The position numbers were made by a program, and so were the translations under genes. 64,000 nt of DNA, taken from assembly GCF_014596575.1 (NCBI RefSeq), contig NZ_NASZ01000015.1:1-64000 (forward strand). Reading direction: 5' to 3'. The notes below the pieces were generated by a model. It worked only from the letters and a program-made list of their open reading frames with translations. It ran no database searches and was not told where the DNA came from. This document shows, in pieces, positions 43,680 to 54,521 of this stretch. The DNA comes from Flavobacterium pokkalii. Its GTDB lineage: Bacteria; Bacteroidota; Bacteroidia; Flavobacteriales; Flavobacteriaceae. Positions within the stretch are counted from its first letter, which is position 1. Each line of letters begins with the position of its first letter.

Positions 43680-44681
43680 ATGACAGAGGGAAATTTTGTA
43701 GATTACGTAAAAATATATGTTTCGTCCGGAAAAGGAGGAAAGGGTTCTACGCATTTACATAGAGAGAAATTTATTGAAAAAGGAGGGCCTGACGGTGGAG
43801 ACGGAGGACGAGGAGGACACGTGGTTTTAGTGGGAAATAAAGGACTTTGGACTTTGTTTCATTTAAAATTTGCCCGTCACATCAAAGCCGGACACGGTGG
43901 TGATGGAGGTAGCGATCGTAGTACCGGAGCAGACGGAGAGGATAAATATATTGAAGTGCCGCTGGGAACTGTGGTGAGGGATAAAGATTCCGGAGAAGTA
44001 TTATTTGAAATTACTGAGGACGGCGAGCGTAAAATTTTAGCCAAAGGAGGAAAAGGTGGATTAGGAAACTGGCATTTCAGAAGTTCTACGAACCAAACGC
44101 CACGTTATGCGCAACCGGGATTGCCGGGAATGGAAATGGACGTGATTTTAGAGTTGAAAGTTTTGGCTGATGTAGGATTGGTTGGATTTCCGAATGCAGG
44201 AAAATCGACTTTGCTTTCCGTTTTGACTTCTGCTAAACCTAAGATTGCCGATTATCCGTTTACAACCTTAAAACCAAATCTTGGAATTGTTTCTTACCGC
44301 GATTTTCAATCTTTTGTAATTGCCGATATTCCGGGAATTATTGAAGGAGCTGCCGAAGGAAAAGGGTTAGGACATTATTTCTTGAGACATATTGAGCGTA
44401 ATTCGACTTTGTTGTTTATGGTTCCGGTAGATACGCCGGATATCAGGGCTGAATATGATATTTTGGTTAACGAATTGACCAAGTATAATCCGGAAATGCT
44501 CGACAAAGAACGTCTTTTGATTATTACCAAATGTGATATGCTCGATGACGAATTGAAAGCAGAATTGAAAGTAGAATTAGACGAAGCTTTTAAAGATATA
44601 CCATATATGTTTATTTCTTCTGTTGCTCAACAAGGATTAACGGAATTGAAAGATAAACTTTGGAAAATGCTGAACGAGTAA
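43680..44681 (+). CDS. obg: GTPase Obg/CgtA
   Basis: 333 residues. Obg GTPases act in late 50S assembly and stress response. The Gly-rich Obg fold occupies about 1-165 ([14 protein letters not shown] and [13 protein letters not shown]). The GTPase domain follows: G1 [11 protein letters not shown] (about 172), G3 [17 protein letters not shown]4 TKCD. There is no C-terminal OCT extension, as usual for Bacteroidota. A strong terminator follows. Confidence 0.95.
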   Translation: MTEGNFVDYVKIYVSSGKGGKGSTHLHREKFIEKGGPDGGDGGRGGHVVLVGNKGLWTLFHLKFARHIKAGHGGDGGSDRSTGADGEDKYIEVPLGTVVRDKDSGEVLFEITEDGERKILAKGGKGGLGNWHFRSSTNQTPRYAQPGLPGMEMDVILELKVLADVGLVGFPNAGKSTLLSVLTSAKPKIADYPFTTLKPNLGIVSYRDFQSFVIADIPGIIEGAAEGKGLGHYFLRHIERNSTLLFMVPVDTPDIRAEYDILVNELTKYNPEMLDKERLLIITKCDMLDDELKAELKVELDEAFKDIPYMFISSVAQQGLTELKDKLWKMLNE

Positions 44682-44702
44682 AGCTTACTTTACAATAAAT
44701 AC

Positions 44703-44741
44703 AAAACCACTAAGGAATAGATTTTCTTAGTGGTTTTTTTT
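44703..44741. terminator. Bidirectional terminator between obg and the A2M-like gene
   Basis: AAAACCACTAAG (44703-44714) pairs perfectly with 44726-44737, followed by TTTT on +. Confidence 0.82.
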
Positions 44742-44761
44742 ATCAGAAAGGTGCTTCGGTT

Positions 44762-47700
44762 TTATTTTACCTTAACTCTTATTCCTTCAGTATGACTGGA
44801 AAATTCCGGAGCATACATGCTTTGGATAGTTGTAATTCCGTTTGAGAAATGTCCACTGTTGTTTACTCGAACATCATATTCCAGAACATAAGTTCCTTTA
44901 TTTATTTTATCGAAAAAGAAATGAGTTGCGGCATCTTTAGTGCTTTTGTAAAAGCCTAAACCGTCTTTGTAATCATAAGCTGATATTACATCTTCGGGTT
45001 CAAAACAGGAAGCTCTTAAGTCTTTTAGATGTACAAATTCCATGTTTTCTTTGGCTGTTATCAAAATTCTTACGGTGACTAAATCGCCAATTTGTAATTG
45101 ATTTTCTGAGTCAATTTTTGTCAAAACAGCATCATTTGCGTTAATTTTTTTAAGATACAATTCTTTTGATACAGCAAGGACCTTAGTTGTATCTGTTTTT
45201 ATTTTATCCAAATCTTCAAAGTATTGCCAATATACACCACCAAAACCAGGAACTTTTGACTTGTTTTGAATAGTAATTGTAGCCATGTTTTTTTGTATTT
45301 CATTTGCTTGCCAGTTGAGTTTTAGATAACCAGCTCCAGCTTCTTTTTCATTTTCAGATAATTTTTTCGTTAAAATATTTTCATTACCAATTTTGAAAAC
45401 GGTGTTGTCTTTGACACTTAGCCAGTCTGTTCCCTGTAGTAGCAATGCATAAACCGCTTCGGTCGTTGACTTGGTGGTTGGCCAGTTTTTAGATTGTTTG
45501 TTTTTTAACAACCAAACTTTCATGGCATCTACGGATTTGTTGTCGTTTGAAATTTCTGAGAAAGCTTCAATGAGCAAAGCTTGGGTTTCAATAGGTGCTT
45601 GGTACCAATACCAACCTGCTTTGTTTTCGATCCAATACATTCCCCAATCTTCATTGTTAGATGCTGTTTCTTTTAGACTCGTTAAAATAGTTTTAGCAGC
45701 TTCTTTTTCACCAAAACGATTTAACGTCAAAGCCGCTAGTCCTTTTTCGTAAAGAGAATAATGCAACCAATCTTTTTTGGCAGTTTCTAGATAGATCTTG
45801 CTTACTTTTTTTAGAGTATCCGTAAGTGGATATTTGTCCAAATAAAAGCTACGAGTGTATAAATAATGCAAATCAGAATAGGGATTGATCCAAATAAATT
45901 TTTCGGTTGGGCTCAGGTTTTTGATTCTGTTAGCATGATTTTTTAAAAATTTATTGTCTAAATAAGGAATTCCTTTTTTCGAAATTTCAGCTACTTTATC
46001 ATTAGTTTCGTCGCTCTGAAATAGTTTCGCTAAATGCCCTAAACCAGCTAGTATATGACGAGTAATATACTCGTTTGTATAATTGCCTTCAAACCATGCA
46101 AATCCTCCTGAAACATCTTGTTTTTGTTTTAGAAGCGTGAAAGTAGCCTCTTGTGCATTTTTCATTTTCTCTAAATCAAATAATAAAGCTAGATTTTTCT
46201 TTTTCTCCTCCTCACTTTGCGCATCTTTTAGCCAAGGTGTTTCAGCCAGAATAATCGATTTTAAGGTTTCGTTTTCTTCTAATTTGGAATTTAATTTTCC
46301 GTTTTTTCTCCATGTTTCGAATAAAGCAGCAATTTTAGGATTACTTGAAATAATTTTAGAAGCTAGTTCATTTGAATAAAAACGGGCAAAAGTTTGTTCG
46401 GCGCATTCGTGTTCGTATTCCATTAAATACGGTAACGATTGAATGGCTAACCAAGTTGGATTAGACGTATATTCTAAAGTAAATTGATGGTTTTTGAGCG
46501 TAGTTGACGTATTGTTTTTTAGATTTTCGAAAGTATAAATTTTGGTCGAATTTTCCCGAACCCAAATCGCTCTGCTTTCTGTAACGAGTATGTTATTGGT
46601 TAATACAGGAAGAATGCTTTCTTCACCATCCGAATAATTTCCTGCTTTGGCAACTATTTTGTATTGTACGCCTTGTAAATCTTCGGGAATGTAAACTTTC
46701 CAAGTTGCAGTAGTATTTCCAAAAGCGGAAATACTAAAGTTTTTGATGTTTTTACTATTTAGCATTTTGCTATCAATCGGCTGCATGGTTGTTGCATCAT
46801 AAAACTGTAACATGGCAATTCCTGTTTTACTTTCATTGGTCATATTGGCAATTTTAGCGCTAATTGTAATGCTGTCTTTTTCTCTAAAGAATCTTGGGAA
46901 ATTAGGTACAACCATTAACTCTTTTTGGGTAATCACATTTTTTTCTAAATAACCTGAAACAGCATTTTTATTGTGTGCCAATAATCTCAACTTCCAAGAA
47001 GTTAAAGCTTCAGGAGAAGTAAAATTGAAACTGATTTTTCCTTTGGAATTTGTTTTTAGATTAGGGAAAAAGAAAGCAGTTTCAGAAAGATTAGTTCTCG
47101 CTTTAATTGTTGATAATTTCTTTCCTGCTAAACTGTCATTAGCGATCATTCCAGAAACTCTGCCTTGTAAAGCAATTGATATTCCGGCTGTATTGTAAAC
47201 TTGGTCGTCTACTTCTTCAATAACATTGTTTGGATCGCCTTTTATAGTTTGAGCTCCTATTTTTTTATCTTTAATTGACGTAATAGCTCCTGTAAGGTTA
47301 CTCTTTTTCTGTGTGCCATAACCTACAACAACTACTTCCTGTAATGCATTTTGATCTTCTTCCAGTTCAATGTCTATTTGTTTAGAAGTTATTTTTAGTT
47401 CTTTGTCAAGGAAACCAACATAGCTGAAAACAAGTATTTCACCTGCTGCTGCTTCTAATTGATAGTAACCTTCAAAGTCTGAAGTCGTTACTCGATTAGT
47501 TCCCTTTATATAAACACTAACTCCGGCCAATGGTTCGTTTTTACTGGAGATAATTCCAGAAATTAGTTTGGCGTTTTGTGGCCTACTGCTGTTTTTATGG
47601 AGGTGTTTTTGGTATTCATTTTGAGAGAAATAAGTTTGAGAATTGTTGAAATTAAATCCAAACCACATTAATTTAATTTTCTCATTTTCTGTTTTGAAAT

Positions 47701-50700
47701 AGCCTAAATAGCTGTTTAAGTTTTTAATATTTGTAAAGGTTTTTTGGAAACCAAAAGGGCTTTTAAAATTTGTTGGATAATAATTATTGTAGTCATTGAA
47801 ATCTAAATTATCCCAATTTTTATTAGCAAATTGATCTAAAGATTTGTCATACATCGAAGCTAAAATTTCAGATTCCAGTTTTGTGTTGGTAGCATTGAGT
47901 TTAAAGGACCAATTTTCCAGTTTTCCAGGTTCAATTTTACTTCTGAAACTTTCAATTTCAAATTCCAGTTTAGGTTCTTCTTTTTTTAGAGTAACATTTA
48001 GACTTTGATTAAAAACAGTATTCTCATAAATGCTTGTGCAATTTATAGTTACTGTATTTTCAAATTCATCTTTGAGTGGGATGTTTAGTGTTATTTCGTT
48101 GTCTTTTAAGAAGTGGTTTTCGTCTAAGAAATTCCAGTATTTATAATTAGCAATTGTATTAATATAGAGTTCAGGAATGATACTTTGAATTTTAATTTTT
48201 ACAAAACCATCTTTTTTTGGATTTGAATTTAATTGTTCCAGGGTGATAAGTTGGTTAGGGTTTATTTTGTCCTTACTCTGTATCAAATCAAAATGGGAAC
48301 TGTTTTCAACGAGATTATCGAATGCATCTTTAGCCGAGAATACAAGCTTGTAGTTTCCGGATGGATAATCCGTCATAAAGTCCAGTGGTATTTCTTTGTC
48401 TTTTATAGTGTTTACTTTCAAAGAATGAACTAAAACTCTGGTTTCTTTTTCAGAAATTGGTTTTTCATTTTTTTCAAAAGGAAAGAGTTGTTCAAATTCA
48501 GAATCTGAGATTATTTCTATTTCTGGTTTTTGCCAAACTCTTGGTTTGAATTTATTTTCAGCATTTCGAATACGGTAAATTTTAATTTCTCCATTTGTCG
48601 GAACCGAGATGTCGTTGAGATTATTACTTTCCAGTTTTATACTGGTTTTGTTTTTGGTTTCAATGGTTTTAGGAAAATCTGCTTTTAGTTTTAGAGCATG
48701 ATAGCCCACATTAGTAATTAAGTCTTCCTTAGTTTGTGTTTCGCCATTGATATCAGTTATGGTGACTCTGATGCGATAGCTAAAAATGGGTAATTTTTCT
48801 TTTATAGCTAATGTGTCGGGTTTTGCAATAAAATCAATACTAAAATTTCCTCGGTTATCAGTTTTGGTTTCAGATTTAACTATTCTTTCCTGTTTTCCTC
48901 CGAACCATTGATAAGAGTTATAATGGTCAGTATTGTAGGTTTCCTGTGTAATTTCGTAAGTAACTTTTGCATCAGTGACATTTGCTCCGGAAAAAGAATT
49001 TGCATTACCGGTAACGGTTAACTTTTGGTTGACTTTATAAGTCTCTGTTAAAGGATTTATAGTAATTTCAAACTTAGGTCTTTTGTATTCTTCTACGCGA
49101 AAAGAAAGATATGAATTTTCAAAAGTTACATTATCCCAAAACGGATGTTCCTCTTTTGTTTTATCATAAATGCTGTCTTTTTCATAATCATCAGGTTCTT
49201 CTGCCTGAATAGTGAAATTTCCGGTTAATCCTGTTTGGGGTAACTTAAATTCTCCCGAAAAGGAACCAAACTCATTTGTAATTACATCAAATTCTTTGAT
49301 TGTATTGTTATTAACATCTTCAAAATTAATTTTAAAAGAAGTATTCGCAACAACTGTAGTCACATTAGCTTTTTGCTGTAAAGCGATGCCTTTGTAATAA
49401 ACTGTTTGACCAGGGCGATAAATGGCTCGGTCCAGATAGAATTGAACTTTTGCTTTTACTGTTTTATTTTTTTCGAATTCATTTAAGATATTAATATAAT
49501 TGGTGTAGAGTGGAAGAGTATCATTATCCTTAGTTAAAACAATATTTCTTTGAAAATTTTCGTCTTTTCCTCTTGTGTTAAAAAGAGTTCCTGTTTTATC
49601 GGTTTTACCCACGAAATCTTCCGAATCTATTTGTACATTTTCAATAGGTGTTCCGGTTTTTCGGTCTAAAACATGATAGTAGTCTCTATCTTTTTTTGTT
49701 TCGGACAGCAGACTGAAATTGGTAGCTATAATTGTTTCAAATCCATATGCTTTATCATCTTTTTTGGTACTAGTACTTTCAAAAATAGCAAGATACATTC
49801 CTGTTTTTAGTTGAGGTAAAAGTAGTTCTGTTGTATGGTCAAAATAGTCTTTTGGATTTTTTAAACTATAATTTTCGGTTTGTACTGGAATGTGATGTAA
49901 TATAAATTCATTTAGAATACTGTCTTTTTTAGTGTAATTGAAATTCAAAAATTGCATCTCACTTTGCTTTATTTTATAAAAGCTAATCTTTACACTGTCT
50001 ATATTTTTAAAACTTATAAAAGCACGGTGATTTTGGTTAGGATAAATGTATTTTTCCAGTTGGATGCTGAGGTTTTTTTCTAATAATTTATGTCTGCTTA
50101 GATGAGCTTGTTTGTAAGTATTCGAATGATTTTGAATCGCTATAATACTGTCAAATAAAGCTATGGATTTTATCTTATAATCAGGATGTGTTTCTTTGGA
50201 AGCCAAATTGTTAAAGATTGTAGCTTTCTCGAATTGAATTTTTTGTAGGCTGATGGCCGTTTTTGATTGCTTTTGCAGCTTAGTTAACGCTTTTAGATAA
50301 GCTTCATTGTCATTTACAAGATGGTTTTTGCAAAAAATAATTCGATTCAACTGATTTTCTACAGATGGATTGTTTTGTTCTCTCTCCTGAAATAATTGCA
50401 AGGTTTTTTGAAGATTTTTTTCTTTGACAAAGTCGAAGTTGATTTCTTTAAAAGAGACAGAATTGCCAAATAAATTTTCTTTTAAGAAATTGAAGTCACT
50501 TTTTTTAAAATTCCAATGCTGTATTTTTGAATTGTAATAATTGATGTTTTCGTCCAGTAAATATTCATACAAATTTTCGCTTTTGAATATTTCCTGATTG
50601 TAATAATCAAATATAGCTTCGTACTGCGCAAGAGAAGTATTTTTTATACTTGCTTTGTCAATTAAACTATTGTTGTAATACTTTGCTATTTGGTTTTCAA

Positions 50701-51118
50701 ATTCAGCATTAGACCACAAAAGGTAATTGTTGTCAGGATTGCTGGTAGTGGTTATATTTTCTCTTTTATACCTATTTTGATTAAGGTAATCATTCAGGCA
50801 TTTAGCGTAAACTAAATTCAAAATCGCTTTTGAAGGAGCAGAAACTCTACTAATATCCGTTTTTAAATGGTTTAAGATTTTGGATTGAGCATTTTCGTCT
50901 AATGTTTGTAAGTATTTAGATTGATAAAAAAAGCATTTTATCAATTGTTCTTCATCGTTTTTTGAAATTGACCTTTCATAAATTCTATCTACAATTTCCT
51001 TAGCCGATTTTATTTTTCCATCTTTTTCTAAGGTGATTACTTTATTCCAAGATTTTTGATTTTTTTGAGCAAAAACAGATGTTGAAATAAGTACGATGAG
51101 TAACAGGATTTTTTTCAT
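44762..51118 (-). CDS. Alpha-2-macroglobulin-like protein with an inserted SusC-type segment
   Basis: 2118 residues with a signal peptide (about 1-17, ending VFAQ). It is a bacterial alpha-2-macroglobulin (MG2/A2M) relative, proteins thought to trap proteases at the cell surface. The MG2 start VQFYLDRAIYRPGQTVYYKG is at about 560. The bait/thioester part includes AFFFPNLKTNSKGKISFNF, then EHECAEQTFARFY at about 1568-1580, where C-A-E-Q takes the place of the usual CGEQ. Between them, about 1175-1330, is a carboxypeptidase-D-like beta-sandwich (SGIISSKNEPLAGVSVYIKG) followed by VVVGYGTQKKSNLTGAI and IALQGRVSGMIAND, the signature start of SusC/RagA plug domains. The frame is uninterrupted. It stands alone. 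Confidence 0.85.
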   Translation of the reverse strand: MKKILLLIVLISTSVFAQKNQKSWNKVITLEKDGKIKSAKEIVDRIYERSISKNDEEQLIKCFFYQSKYLQTLDENAQSKILNHLKTDISRVSAPSKAILNLVYAKCLNDYLNQNRYKRENITTTSNPDNNYLLWSNAEFENQIAKYYNNSLIDKASIKNTSLAQYEAIFDYYNQEIFKSENLYEYLLDENINYYNSKIQHWNFKKSDFNFLKENLFGNSVSFKEINFDFVKEKNLQKTLQLFQEREQNNPSVENQLNRIIFCKNHLVNDNEAYLKALTKLQKQSKTAISLQKIQFEKATIFNNLASKETHPDYKIKSIALFDSIIAIQNHSNTYKQAHLSRHKLLEKNLSIQLEKYIYPNQNHRAFISFKNIDSVKISFYKIKQSEMQFLNFNYTKKDSILNEFILHHIPVQTENYSLKNPKDYFDHTTELLLPQLKTGMYLAIFESTSTKKDDKAYGFETIIATNFSLLSETKKDRDYYHVLDRKTGTPIENVQIDSEDFVGKTDKTGTLFNTRGKDENFQRNIVLTKDNDTLPLYTNYINILNEFEKNKTVKAKVQFYLDRAIYRPGQTVYYKGIALQQKANVTTVVANTSFKINFEDVNNNTIKEFDVITNEFGSFSGEFKLPQTGLTGNFTIQAEEPDDYEKDSIYDKTKEEHPFWDNVTFENSYLSFRVEEYKRPKFEITINPLTETYKVNQKLTVTGNANSFSGANVTDAKVTYEITQETYNTDHYNSYQWFGGKQERIVKSETKTDNRGNFSIDFIAKPDTLAIKEKLPIFSYRIRVTITDINGETQTKEDLITNVGYHALKLKADFPKTIETKNKTSIKLESNNLNDISVPTNGEIKIYRIRNAENKFKPRVWQKPEIEIISDSEFEQLFPFEKNEKPISEKETRVLVHSLKVNTIKDKEIPLDFMTDYPSGNYKLVFSAKDAFDNLVENSSHFDLIQSKDKINPNQLITLEQLNSNPKKDGFVKIKIQSIIPELYINTIANYKYWNFLDENHFLKDNEITLNIPLKDEFENTVTINCTSIYENTVFNQSLNVTLKKEEPKLEFEIESFRSKIEPGKLENWSFKLNATNTKLESEILASMYDKSLDQFANKNWDNLDFNDYNNYYPTNFKSPFGFQKTFTNIKNLNSYLGYFKTENEKIKLMWFGFNFNNSQTYFSQNEYQKHLHKNSSRPQNAKLISGIISSKNEPLAGVSVYIKGTNRVTTSDFEGYYQLEAAAGEILVFSYVGFLDKELKITSKQIDIELEEDQNALQEVVVVGYGTQKKSNLTGAITSIKDKKIGAQTIKGDPNNVIEEVDDQVYNTAGISIALQGRVSGMIANDSLAGKKLSTIKARTNLSETAFFFPNLKTNSKGKISFNFTSPEALTSWKLRLLAHNKNAVSGYLEKNVITQKELMVVPNFPRFFREKDSITISAKIANMTNESKTGIAMLQFYDATTMQPIDSKMLNSKNIKNFSISAFGNTTATWKVYIPEDLQGVQYKIVAKAGNYSDGEESILPVLTNNILVTESRAIWVRENSTKIYTFENLKNNTSTTLKNHQFTLEYTSNPTWLAIQSLPYLMEYEHECAEQTFARFYSNELASKIISSNPKIAALFETWRKNGKLNSKLEENETLKSIILAETPWLKDAQSEEEKKKNLALLFDLEKMKNAQEATFTLLKQKQDVSGGFAWFEGNYTNEYITRHILAGLGHLAKLFQSDETNDKVAEISKKGIPYLDNKFLKNHANRIKNLSPTEKFIWINPYSDLHYLYTRSFYLDKYPLTDTLKKVSKIYLETAKKDWLHYSLYEKGLAALTLNRFGEKEAAKTILTSLKETASNNEDWGMYWIENKAGWYWYQAPIETQALLIEAFSEISNDNKSVDAMKVWLLKNKQSKNWPTTKSTTEAVYALLLQGTDWLSVKDNTVFKIGNENILTKKLSENEKEAGAGYLKLNWQANEIQKNMATITIQNKSKVPGFGGVYWQYFEDLDKIKTDTTKVLAVSKELYLKKINANDAVLTKIDSENQLQIGDLVTVRILITAKENMEFVHLKDLRASCFEPEDVISAYDYKDGLGFYKSTKDAATHFFFDKINKGTYVLEYDVRVNNSGHFSNGITTIQSMYAPEFSSHTEGIRVKVK

Positions 51119-51255
51119 AATAACTTTTTATACTATAGAGCACATTTTTCCCCAAGCAGTTGGTAATAATGCGAAAAATAGCATTAAAAATAATTATTTT
51201 TTTGAAAAAGCCTTCTTTTTTGTAGGTTTATTTTTAAAATAAGTTTTTTGCAATT

Positions 51256-52245
51256 TTAATTACGATAGGTGTCAAATAAATATTCCAATGTTTCTTGAAT
51301 ATTATTGGCAGCCATTTCAGGATAAATAATATTTTGGTTTAGCCAGTTTTTAATGATTTCGTCGAAATTTTTTCCAACTTCATAAACAACAGGAACTCCC
51401 ATTTTTTTCAAAGCGGCAGCATTACATTCCTGTTCGTAATGATCTTTTATAGGAATTGAAAGTACTTTTTTGCCCAGATGTAAAGCTTCAGCCGGTGTTT
51501 CAAATCCACCTCCGGTAATAATTCCTTCACATGAAATAAGGCTTTCATTAAATTTTTTTTGATTTACCGGAAAATAGGTGATGTTGCCTATGGTGTGTTT
51601 GAATTCAATTCCCTGTAAAAACCAATGGAAGTGAATATCAGAAACTTTGTTAAAAGCTTTTTCCAGACAATCTTTGTCAAAAGAAGGTAAATAGACGGAG
51701 ATGTGTTTTAAATTAGTAGGTTGGGCCTGAACGATTTCATCTTTGATGATAGGAGGAAGTATAAAGGAATCATATTTTTCAAAATGCAAACCAATATTTT
51801 TGGGAGCCGAAGCGTAATGTTTTAAAATCATTTCGCCCATAATGCTCTTTTTTTCCGGTCTGGGAGTTTTCGGGGAAATAAAACTCGCCTGATGTCCCAG
51901 TTGCACCGAATGAACCTTTTGTATCTTACAGGCCAGAGACGTAATGGAATCAAAATCATTGATAATAACATCATATTTTTTTAACGGAAGTGCATCGGCA
52001 TCTTTATATATTTGGCGTGGTCGAATGTTTTTGGCTATTTCCCAATAATTCAATCCGCCACATCTGCTGTAATGCAGGCTACAACCTTTGCTTTTGTATT
52101 GAATAGGTAATTTGAGGTCTAAACTGGCGTTACTGCCACTTAAGAAAAAATCGACTTCGCCAAATTTTTGAAGATAAGGATACAATTGGGTGGCTCTGCT
52201 AATGTGGCCGTTTCCTGTTGCCTGAATGGCATAGAATATTTTCAT
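51256..52245 (-). CDS. GT-B fold glycosyltransferase (GT1/GT28-like)
   Basis: 329 residues. The N-terminus YAIQATGNGHISRATQLYPYL and the C-terminal ITGGGFETPAEALHLGKKVLSIPIKDHYEQECNAAALKKMG match the pattern of UDP-glycosyltransferases of the MGT/MurG type, with the GGxxTxxEA-like loop that holds the donor. The acceptor is unknown. It is separated from the large A2M-like gene by 137 bp, both on the minus strand. Confidence 0.8.
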   Translation of the reverse strand: MKIFYAIQATGNGHISRATQLYPYLQKFGEVDFFLSGSNASLDLKLPIQYKSKGCSLHYSRCGGLNYWEIAKNIRPRQIYKDADALPLKKYDVIINDFDSITSLACKIQKVHSVQLGHQASFISPKTPRPEKKSIMGEMILKHYASAPKNIGLHFEKYDSFILPPIIKDEIVQAQPTNLKHISVYLPSFDKDCLEKAFNKVSDIHFHWFLQGIEFKHTIGNITYFPVNQKKFNESLISCEGIITGGGFETPAEALHLGKKVLSIPIKDHYEQECNAAALKKMGVPVVYEVGKNFDEIIKNWLNQNIIYPEMAANNIQETLEYLFDTYRN

Positions 52246-52409
52246 AGATGTAGCTTAAAATGCAAGAATTAACATTTTGTACTTTTTGCGAAAGCTAAAA
52301 TTCAGCTTCCCATTTTTATAATACAAAACTAAAAAGCCGGTGTTATGGTAAAGTTGATTTAAGATTGCTAATTCGTTATTTTTTTAAGTTTTTTATAAGA
52401 GATAAAATT

Positions 52410-52441
52410 TTGTAGAATGCTTTTAAATTTGCTTATTTTTG
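52410..52441 (+). promoter_or_regulatory. Promoter candidate very close to the TPR gene start
   Basis: TTG (52410-52412) and TATTTTTG (52434-52441) are 21 bp apart. The -7 box ends 4 bp before the ATG, so transcription may begin at or beside the start codon. A second, poorly spaced box TAAATTTG is at 52424-52431. Confidence 0.4.
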
Positions 52442-52445
52442 GAAA

Positions 52446-53144
52446 ATGAAACATATTTTGCTGGTATTTTTTTTGTTCCCAATGTTGGTTTTTTCTCAGG
52501 TAAATTTGGAGAAAGCCCAGCAATTATTTGAAGAAGGAAAATTAGAACAAGCTAAGCCCATGTTTGAAGTGCTTCTGAAGAAAAATCCATCCAATATAAA
52601 AATAATCGAATATTTAGGAGATATTGCAGGACGCAGTAAAGACTGGGATGAAGCGCTGTTGTATTATGGGAAATTAAAAAAAGCCAGACCTTCAGAAGCT
52701 AATTTTTATTTTAAATACGGTGGGGTTTTGGGAATGAAAGCTTTAGAAGTTAGTAAATTCAAAGCTTTAGGAATGATTGATGAAGTACAATCTAATTTTG
52801 AAAAAGCGATAGAATTAAATCCTAAACACATTGAAGCCAGATGGGCCTTGATTGAATTGAATTTACAATTGCCGGGAATTTTAGGCGGAAGTGAAAAAAA
52901 AGCCATTCAATATTCGAATGAGTTGTCTAAAATTTCAGCCGTTGACGGTTATTTGTCCAGAGGTCATATTGAAGAATATTTTAAAAGATATACCGCTGCC
53001 GAGCAACAATATAAAAAGGCTATTGCCGTGGGAAATTCAAAGAAAACCTATCAAAAACTAGCTAATTTGTATGCCAATAAAATGAAATCACCCGATAAGG
53101 CGCAAGCAGTTTTAGATGAATTTAAAAAGAAAAATGATAATTAA
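52446..53144 (+). CDS. Exported tetratricopeptide repeat protein
   Basis: 232 residues with a signal peptide (about 1-17, ending VFSQ) and about five TPR units: LEKAQQLFEEGKLEQAKPMFEVLLKKNPS, then the units with WDEALLYYGKLKKARP, NFEKAIELNPKHIEARWAL, YTAAEQQYKKAIAVGN and KAQAVLDEF. TPRs hold protein partners; none is identified. It starts the run to mpl (21 bp gap), so it may be cotranscribed with it. Periplasmic location is inferred. Confidence 0.8.
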   Translation: MKHILLVFFLFPMLVFSQVNLEKAQQLFEEGKLEQAKPMFEVLLKKNPSNIKIIEYLGDIAGRSKDWDEALLYYGKLKKARPSEANFYFKYGGVLGMKALEVSKFKALGMIDEVQSNFEKAIELNPKHIEARWALIELNLQLPGILGGSEKKAIQYSNELSKISAVDGYLSRGHIEEYFKRYTAAEQQYKKAIAVGNSKKTYQKLANLYANKMKSPDKAQAVLDEFKKKNDN

Positions 53145-53165
53145 TGCGCATAAGCGATAACTAAT

Positions 53166-54521
53166 ATGAAAACACATTTTATAGCTATTGGTGGAAGTGC
53201 CATGCACAATTTGGCCTTAGCCTTACATAATAAAGGGTATCAGGTAACGGGTAGTGACGATGCAATTTTTGAACCATCCAAATCGCGTTTAGAAAAAAAA
53301 GGAATTTTACCGGCTGAATTAGGTTGGTTTCCGGAGAAAATTTCAGCCGATATTGATGCGGTAATTTTAGGAATGCATGCCAAAGCCGATAATCCGGAAT
53401 TGTTGAAAGCACAGGAATTAGGATTGAAAATTTATTCTTATCCGGAGTTTTTATACGAACAGTCTAAAAATAAAACCCGCGTAGTTATTGGTGGTTCGCA
53501 CGGAAAAACCACTATTACTTCAATGGTTTTGCACGTGATGCATTATCACGGTATTGAAGTAGATTATATGGTGGGTGCACAGTTAGAAGGATTTGATACA
53601 ATGGTGCACCTTACTGAAGAAAATGATTTTATGGTTTTGGAAGGGGATGAATATTTGTCTTCTCCAATTGACAGACGACCTAAATTTCATTTGTATCAAC
53701 CTAATATCGCTTTGATTTCGGGAATTGCCTGGGATCATATTAATGTGTTTCCAACCTATGAAAATTATGTGGAACAGTTTGAAATTTTTATTGGCAAAAT
53801 TACAAATGGAGGAATTTTAGTTTATAATGAAAATGATCCGGAAGTAAAACGCGTAGCTGAAGCAGCGACGAATCCAATTCGAAAAATAGCCTATCATACG
53901 CCAAATTATAAAGTTGAAAACGGTATAACTTTGCTGGAAACTCCCGAAGGCGATATGCCAATTGAAGTTTTTGGTGCGCATAATTTGAATAATTTGGCCG
54001 GAGCCAAATGGATTTGTCAAAATATGGGAGTTGATGAAGCTGATTTTTACGAGGCGATTGCCAGTTTTAAAGGTGCTTCTAAACGTTTGGAAAAAATTGC
54101 CGAAGGAAAAGGGAAAGTTGCTTATAAAGATTTTGCACATTCGCCAAGCAAAGTAGCTGCTACAACTAAGGCGGTAAAAGAACAGTATCCTGACCGTACT
54201 TTGATTGCCTGTTTAGAATTGCATACTTACAGTAGTTTGAACGCCGAATTTTTAAAAGAATACGAAGGTGCGCTAAATCATGCCGATGTGGCAGTTGTGT
54301 TTTATTCGCCGGATGCGGTTAAAATTAAGCAACTCGAAGAAGTCACTTATGAGCAAATTGCGAAGGCTTTTAATCGTGAAGATTTGATTATTTATACCAA
54401 TCCAAAGGAATTTAAGGATTATTTGTTCAGCAGAAATTTAGATAATTCGGCTTTATTGTTGATGAGTTCCGGAAATTACGGTGGATTAAATTTTGATGAA
54501 GTAAAGGGATTAGTGCAGTAA
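53166..54521 (+). CDS. mpl: UDP-N-acetylmuramate:L-alanyl-gamma-D-glutamyl-meso-DAP ligase
   Basis: 451 residues, Mur ligase fold. Mpl reattaches the recycled tripeptide to UDP-MurNAc. The start HFIAIGGSAMHNLALALHNKGYQVTGSDD, the P-loop VVIGGSHGKTTITSMVLH (about 110) and GAQLEGFDTMV, EGDEYLSSPIDRRPKF favour Mpl over MurC, which has other residues in these places. With anmK at 22924 it indicates peptidoglycan recycling. Confidence 0.88.
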   Translation: MKTHFIAIGGSAMHNLALALHNKGYQVTGSDDAIFEPSKSRLEKKGILPAELGWFPEKISADIDAVILGMHAKADNPELLKAQELGLKIYSYPEFLYEQSKNKTRVVIGGSHGKTTITSMVLHVMHYHGIEVDYMVGAQLEGFDTMVHLTEENDFMVLEGDEYLSSPIDRRPKFHLYQPNIALISGIAWDHINVFPTYENYVEQFEIFIGKITNGGILVYNENDPEVKRVAEAATNPIRKIAYHTPNYKVENGITLLETPEGDMPIEVFGAHNLNNLAGAKWICQNMGVDEADFYEAIASFKGASKRLEKIAEGKGKVAYKDFAHSPSKVAATTKAVKEQYPDRTLIACLELHTYSSLNAEFLKEYEGALNHADVAVVFYSPDAVKIKQLEEVTYEQIAKAFNREDLIIYTNPKEFKDYLFSRNLDNSALLLMSSGNYGGLNFDEVKGLVQ

